Assembly: GCA_015489035.1 (NCBI GenBank)
Contig: WFMP01000164.1
Coordinates: 1 to 8,763, forward strand
DNA: 8,763 nt
Source: Candidatus Altimarinota bacterium
GTDB lineage: Bacteria; Patescibacteriota; Gracilibacteria; Absconditabacterales; Absconditicoccaceae
Direction of reading: 5' to 3'
Notes under the pieces: model-generated
What the model was told of the DNA's origin: nothing
The model's database searches: none
The model's input: the letters and a program-made list of their open reading frames with translations, nothing else
Shown: positions 7,376 through 8,763 of the stretch, in pieces
Position numbering within the stretch: the stretch's first letter is position 1
How the letters are laid out: each line of letters starts with the position of its first letter
Program-made: the position numbers and the translations under genes

Positions 7376-7803
7376 TATTTTATCTCCAATTTATTTTTTT
7401 CAATTGGTTCAAATCTAACCTTATCCATCTCTCCTGCATAAGGTCCTTGCTTGACTTCTATAATCTCACTATCTTCAAGCATCTCAAAACCATGACCACC
7501 ATATGCTAAAAGCACTACATCACCTTGATTTAGAATTCTACTTTCTAGATAATTTTTTTCATCATCATAATAATCTACTCGTACTTTTCCGCTCTTTATT
7601 ACTAATACTTCTTGTGTAAAATGCACATCTCTTTGGACTGCATTATGTACATGTGGTGGTATCACATAATCTTTAGCTCTATTCATATACGCTAACTGTT
7701 GTGAAAAGTCATCAGGTGTAAAAAACTCTATACCTTCTGATTTGTAATGTGATCTTATTATTACTGATAATAATTTTTCATTGTGTATTATTTGTTCTAT
7801 CAT
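7375..7803 (-). CDS. Cupin-fold protein of a sugar-biosynthesis cassette (first gene of operon)
   Basis: A 142-residue protein with one cupin barrel. Metal-type ligands are visible: VIPPHVHN (47-54; His51, His53), TQEVLVIKSGKVRV (63-76; Glu65) and YGGHGFEML (101-109; His104). A conserved-looking tail, EIIEVKQGPYAGEMDKVRF (113-131), follows. The N-terminal strand GIEFFTPDDFSQQLAYMNR (24-42) precedes the barrel. Cupins in such cassettes act as nucleotide-sugar isomerases or epimerases (FdtA/QdtA, Tyl1a, RmlC), yet this one lacks the FdtA signature I would expect, so its reaction is open. It is followed by a sugar aminotransferase and a methyltransferase, an order that would fit isomerise, aminate, methylate. 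The start ATG has AAAGG about 8 nt upstream and a 5' leader of about 95 nt if the proposed promoter is right. Confidence 0.85.
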   Translation of the reverse strand: MIEQIIHNEKLLSVIIRSHYKSEGIEFFTPDDFSQQLAYMNRAKDYVIPPHVHNAVQRDVHFTQEVLVIKSGKVRVDYYDDEKNYLESRILNQGDVVLLAYGGHGFEMLEDSEIIEVKQGPYAGEMDKVRFEPIEKNKLEIK

Positions 7804-7836
7804 GATATTAACCTTTATTTGTCAAAGTTTTTATGT

Positions 7837-7878
7837 GTTTCACTTTTTTTACTCATTGCATTCGCGTAGTTTCACTAC
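7837..7878. repeat. Direct repeats and small hairpin in the leader of the glycan operon
   Basis: GTTTCACT occurs twice, at 7837-7844 and 7869-7876, with starts 32 bp apart, close to three DNA turns. The second copy lies within GTAGT-TTC-ACTAC (7866-7878), a 5-bp stem with a 3-nt loop. Both lie between the candidate promoter and the first gene of the operon, so they could be an operator or an RNA structure. The region may instead be the tail of a decayed gene. The repeats are short enough to be chance. Confidence 0.3.
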
Positions 7879-7903
7879 AAGTGTGTTTCTTATGTCTTTC
7901 TAA

Positions 7904-7909
7904 ATTATA
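7904..7909 (-). promoter_or_regulatory. Candidate -10 element of the glycan operon promoter
   Basis: On the minus strand the sequence reads CTTGTATAATTTAG, giving a perfect TATAAT directly preceded by TG. No good -35 is seen, which is usual for sigma-70 promoters of Campylobacterota. Transcription from near 7897 would give a leader of about 95 nt before the cupin ATG. This is the only upstream gap large enough for a promoter serving the nine overlapping genes, unless they are read from the mazEF promoter, as no terminator separates the two. Confidence 0.4.
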
Positions 7910-7920
7910 CAAGCTAGATA

Positions 7921-8100
7921 TCACCATATAATATCCCTATCTTTTAGCCTATCATCAACCCTAGAGTAAAAAAATAAATCTCTTGACAAAAATAAAACTG
8001 TTTCAAATTTATCAGTAGGACTATTAACTATTTCAGGTCTTTCTTTTGTCACTAGTCTTGTTGTACTGTAATTTTTATCTAAGCATATTGTATTAATCAT
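7921..8100 (-). pseudogene. Orphan N-terminal remnant of a GT2-type glycosyltransferase (59 codons)
   Basis: An ATG frame begins 27 nt after the mazF stop, with GGATGAG upstream as a fair ribosome binding site, and encodes 59 residues ending in TGA. Residues 12-38 (STTRLVTKERPEIVNSP then TDKFETVLFL) strongly recall the N-terminal extension of WcaA-like GT2 proteins in Campylobacterota. In those, 'RPEIVNSPxDKFETVLFLPEGE' precedes a Gly-rich linker and the catalytic GT2 domain. This is from memory, not a search. Here the similarity stops at residue 38, the rest (RVDDRLKDRDIIW) matches nothing I know, and no GT2 catalytic motif follows in any frame. I read it as debris left by deletion or recombination at the edge of the locus. 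A short expressed peptide is possible because the start signals survive. Confidence 0.5.
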
Positions 8101-8127
8101 TTAAATCTCATCCATTAACCCTGATCT

Positions 8128-8439
8128 TCAAACTACTAACATAGTTTTTATTGTATTTTTATAATATTTATCTATTTTTTTAGTAAGCTTCATATTTGTT
8201 TTATTGATGACTCTTTGAATGGAAATAGTCCTTATTTGATCCAATACCACATAGCTATCGTTTTGTATTTTAACTCTTGTTGGATAGTCTTTATTTGTTG
8301 ATGTCATAGGTGTTATTATAATATTTGAAAAATTCATTTCATTTGGAGATATTATCAAGCATGATTTTGTTTTTTGTATTTCCAAACCAACTGTAGGATT
8401 TAAATTTACTATTACAATGTCATATTGATTATAATCCAT
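8128..8439 (-). CDS. mazF: MazF/PemK-like toxin, possibly catalytically weakened
   Basis: A 103-residue MazF-family protein; active members are ribonucleases that cut mRNA at short sequence motifs. The fold markers are QYDIVIVNLNPTVGLEI (5-21), CLIISPNEMN (27-36), IITPMTSTNKDYPTRV (41-56) and YVVLDQIRTI (63-72). MazF enzymes have an essential Arg in 'RPxVVxSP' (Arg25 in B. subtilis); here that position is Lys25 followed by Ser26 instead of Pro. The catalytic-type Thr (Thr46) is kept, and the G-S-E that usually follows PT is GLE. The frame opens at ATG 8454, but ATG 8439 is preferred because AAGGA lies 5 nt upstream and the protein then starts at the usual MazF position. It overlaps the original mazE stop by 11 nt. 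The C-terminus (IKTMLVV) looks complete. Confidence 0.85.
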   Translation of the reverse strand: MDYNQYDIVIVNLNPTVGLEIQKTKSCLIISPNEMNFSNIIITPMTSTNKDYPTRVKIQNDSYVVLDQIRTISIQRVINKTNMKLTKKIDKYYKNTIKTMLVV

Positions 8440-8659
8440 CCCAATCCTTTGCATTCAAGTCATCATCTATAAGTAAATCATTTTTACTATTTTTAAACTT
8501 ATCAGCCTAGCCATCTCTAGGATTTTTTATTACATCAAGTATTATTCTACTATTTTCAACTTTTAAATCCAAAGCATCCAAATCATTAAAATCTTTTAGC
8601 ACAGCAGATGGTATTCTAATCCCTCTGCTTGTACCGATGCTTATAAGCGAAACTTGCAT
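8429..8659 (-). pseudogene. mazE: MazE/AbrB-type antitoxin interrupted by an amber stop at a conserved Trp
   Basis: The 76-codon frame starts at ATG 8659, with AAGGA 6 nt upstream. Residues 1-50 form a SpoVT/AbrB swapped-hairpin DNA-binding domain (SLISIGTSRGIRIPSAVL at 4-21; RIILDVIKNPRDG at 38-50). Codon 51 is TAG (8509-8507). Many MazE proteins have Trp here, in 'PREGW'; a single change of TGG to TAG explains it. After the stop the same frame continues ADKFKNSKNDLLI then DDDLNAKDWDGL and ends with TAA (8431-8429), overlapping mazF by 11 nt. The continuation is the acidic tail that binds and inhibits MazF, so the frame was recently intact. As read, only a 50-residue DNA-binding stub is made. 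No ATG or GTG allows restart within the tail. Confidence 0.8.
8445..8449 (-). promoter_or_regulatory. Ribosome binding site that fixes the mazF start
   Basis: AAGGA on the minus strand ends 5 nt before ATG 8439. The alternative ATG at 8454-8452 overlaps the neighbourhood of this site and has no purine-rich site of its own at the right distance. The site lies within the mazE tail codons, so mazF can be translated independently of termination at the amber codon upstream. Confidence 0.6.
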
Positions 8660-8673
8660 TGTATATCCTTTTT

Positions 8674-8683
8674 TATAATTATA
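8674..8683 (-). promoter_or_regulatory. Candidate -10 and palindrome upstream of mazE
   Basis: TATAATTATA is a perfect 10-bp palindrome at 8674-8683; the minus-strand TATAAT is 8683-8678. A start near 8671 would give a leader of about 12 nt that still holds the AAGGA ribosome binding site (8670-8666). AbrB-type antitoxins repress their own promoters by binding palindromic AT-rich DNA, and the stub of MazE keeps that domain. In such AT-rich sequence the match has limited weight. Confidence 0.35.
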
Positions 8684-8691
8684 TTTTTATG

Positions 8692-8763
8692 TCAATAAAC
8701 TAATTTTGACCTGTTTTTATCTAATATCTCTAATTTTTCTAATCTATTCAATATATCTAAAAA
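8692..8763 (-). CDS. C-terminal end of an unidentified gene (runs off the window)
   Basis: An open minus-strand frame enters from the right edge and ends at TGA (8694-8692), giving 23 residues, FLDILNRLEKLEILDKNRSK then LVY. Leu and Ile at regular spacing with charged residues between them suggest an amphipathic helix or coiled coil. It ends 32 nt before the mazE start on the same strand. Too little is present to name it, and in AT-rich DNA a frame this short could be chance. Confidence 0.4.
   Translation of the reverse strand, partial: FLDILNRLEKLEILDKNRSKLVY

Noticed and set aside
7853..7924. Minus-strand 23-codon frame from GTG, ending SETTRMQ, overlapping the stop of the GT remnant
   Set aside because: Too short to support, with no clear start signal; it may be a second scrap of a decayed gene.
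8690..8695. Perfect TTGACA upstream of mazE
   Set aside because: It is only 6 bp from the TATAAT, so the pair cannot form a normal -35/-10 promoter, and TTGACA overlaps the stop of the preceding frame.

Overview
The window is strongly AT-rich, every gene lies on the minus strand, and reading frames overlap tightly. Leu is mostly TTA and Arg mostly AGA. Together with protein style (a RxGGLGNQMFQYA fucosyltransferase, short GT2 enzymes, MazE/MazF and YefM-like modules) this suggests a Campylobacterota member such as a Sulfurimonas- or Arcobacter-type bacterium. This assignment is inference; no rRNA or other marker is present.

Reading in the direction of transcription (high to low coordinates): 8763-8692 holds the last 23 residues of an unidentified gene. 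8659-8128 is a mazEF toxin-antitoxin pair whose antitoxin is broken by an amber codon at a family-conserved Trp position; its toxin has Lys where MazF enzymes have the active-site Arg. 8100-7921 is a 59-codon orphan that looks like the N-terminal end of a lost glycosyltransferase. The rest of the gap up to 7804 holds a candidate promoter and short repeats.

7803-235 is one nine-gene operon for a surface polysaccharide or glycan, with junctions that overlap or lie only 4 nt apart. First come three sugar-tailoring genes: a cupin, a DegT-family PLP sugar aminotransferase and a TylM1/DesVI-like SAM methyltransferase, which together could make an N-methylated amino-deoxysugar. Next are a GT4 glycosyltransferase, an uncharacterised protein with a C-terminal ParB/SerK-like domain, and an uncharacterised nucleotidyltransferase-like protein. 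Last come a GT11 alpha-1,2-fucosyltransferase and two GT2 glycosyltransferases that would assemble the glycan. Several database-style starts at TTG codons are better replaced by internal ATG or GTG starts, as given per gene.

237-72 is a gap with a 7-bp inverted repeat and a promoter carrying a TGTACA-centred palindrome. 71-1 is the start of a probable Phd/YefM antitoxin running off the window. The glycan operon is thus flanked on both sides by toxin-antitoxin genes and gene debris, as expected of a variable, horizontally exchanged locus. The least explained parts are the ParB-like/nucleotidyltransferase-like pair (2775-4351) and the amber-interrupted mazE.
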